6,649 nt of DNA from assembly GCA_023415595.1 (NCBI GenBank), contig JAEZJW010000098.1:1-6649 (forward strand), read 5' to 3'. The position numbers and the translations under genes were made by a program. Source of the DNA: Bacillota bacterium (lineage in GTDB: Bacteria; Bacillota; Clostridia; Lachnospirales; Lachnospiraceae). Below the pieces are notes generated by a model. It did no database searches. It saw nothing but the letters and a program-made list of their open reading frames with translations, and was not told the DNA's origin. The stretch's first letter is position 1; each line of letters starts with the position of its first letter. Shown here one piece after another: positions 6,363 through 6,649 of the stretch.

Positions 6363-6413
6363 CTGAGTATGGCTGGCGCCCAAATTCGCAGGTGTCGGCA
6401 GTAGGAGGGTTAA

Positions 6414-6649
6414 ATGGTGGAGAAAATCATTGTTCTGAAGGATGTTTCAAAGGAATTTAGGGTGTTGAACCGCAGGGAGGGCTTAAGAGGAAGCTTTAGA
6501 GATCTGTTCTCGCGGGACTATCATATCATCCATGCCGTAAATAATATCAATATTGAAATCGGTACCGGGGAAATTGTCGGTTATCTCGGGCCCAACGGAG
6601 CAGGAAAGTCCACTACGATCAAGATGATGACCGGCGTATTGGAACCGAC
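6414..6649 (+). CDS. ABC transporter ATP-binding protein, N-terminal part (3' end outside window)
   Basis: The first 78 codons of an ABC ATPase; the gene runs off the window. ATG 6414 follows AGGAGGG (6403-6409) by 4 nt; GTG 6417, the next codon, is an equally possible start. The Walker A motif GPNGAGKST is at residues 59-67 with Lys65, followed by TIKMMTGVLEP, a typical start of the region before the Q-loop. The N-terminus has an extended segment between the first strand and Walker A, RREGLRGSFRDLFSRD (20-35), which is characteristic of the ABC-2-type uncharacterised exporter ATPases grouped as COG4586. Those ATPases are normally followed by two membrane permease genes (COG4587 and COG3694 types), which would be expected just downstream. 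The cargo is unknown. The gene has its own promoter-like region and is separated from the preceding genes by a terminator, so it is probably a separate operon. Confidence 0.88.
   Translation, partial: MVEKIIVLKDVSKEFRVLNRREGLRGSFRDLFSRDYHIIHAVNNINIEIGTGEIVGYLGPNGAGKSTTIKMMTGVLEP

Noticed and set aside
1..6649. CRISPR array, tRNA/rRNA genes, insertion sequences or integrase sites
   Set aside because: No regularly spaced short repeats outside the LRR-coding region, no tRNA-like cloverleaf, and no transposase-like frame or flanking inverted repeats were seen by eye.

Overview
The window looks like chromosomal DNA from a low-to-moderate GC anaerobic Firmicute, most likely a Clostridia/Lachnospiraceae-type organism. 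This rests on strong GGAGG-type ribosome binding sites, U-tailed hairpin terminators, an internalin-type LRR protein, and the resemblance of the translation-factor GTPase and the YacP/Rae1-type nuclease to Firmicute families. The taxonomic call is inference from family resemblance, not from a search.

Layout, all on the + strand. (1) 1-471 is the 3' half of an L-lactate dehydrogenase gene, closed by a perfect 14-bp hairpin terminator at 521-565. (2) 681-2930 is a secreted protein that joins a GH18 glycosidase domain to an internalin-like cap and ten exact 22-residue leucine-rich repeats. (3) 2960-3301 is a small ArsC/Spx-fold protein with a single active-site Cys and none of the arsenate-reductase arginines. 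(4) 3376-6210 is a 944-residue protein whose first two thirds is a complete TetM/EF-G-like ribosomal GTPase. Its C-terminal part is a complete YacP/Rae1-type NYN ribonuclease domain, attached through a hydrophilic linker of about 105 residues. A 12-bp hairpin with a U-run ends this block at 6254-6292. (5) 6414 to the window end is the 5' part of an ABC transporter ATPase gene with its own promoter-like region and a palindrome between promoter and RBS.

Genes 2-4 have short gaps (29 and 74 nt) with no terminator visible between them, so they may be co-transcribed. Their functions do not form an obvious pathway: a cell-surface glycosidase, a thiol-redox-type protein and a ribosome-directed factor. 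The lactate dehydrogenase and the ABC transporter are separated from the block by terminators.

The most interesting object is the GTPase-nuclease fusion. In Bacillus subtilis, Rae1 (YacP) is a free-standing ribosome-dependent endonuclease that cuts mRNA at the A site. TetM/EF-G-family GTPases also act at the A site. One polypeptide carrying both suggests a translation quality-control or mRNA-clearing factor rather than a tetracycline-resistance protein. The TetM loop that displaces the drug is not conserved here.
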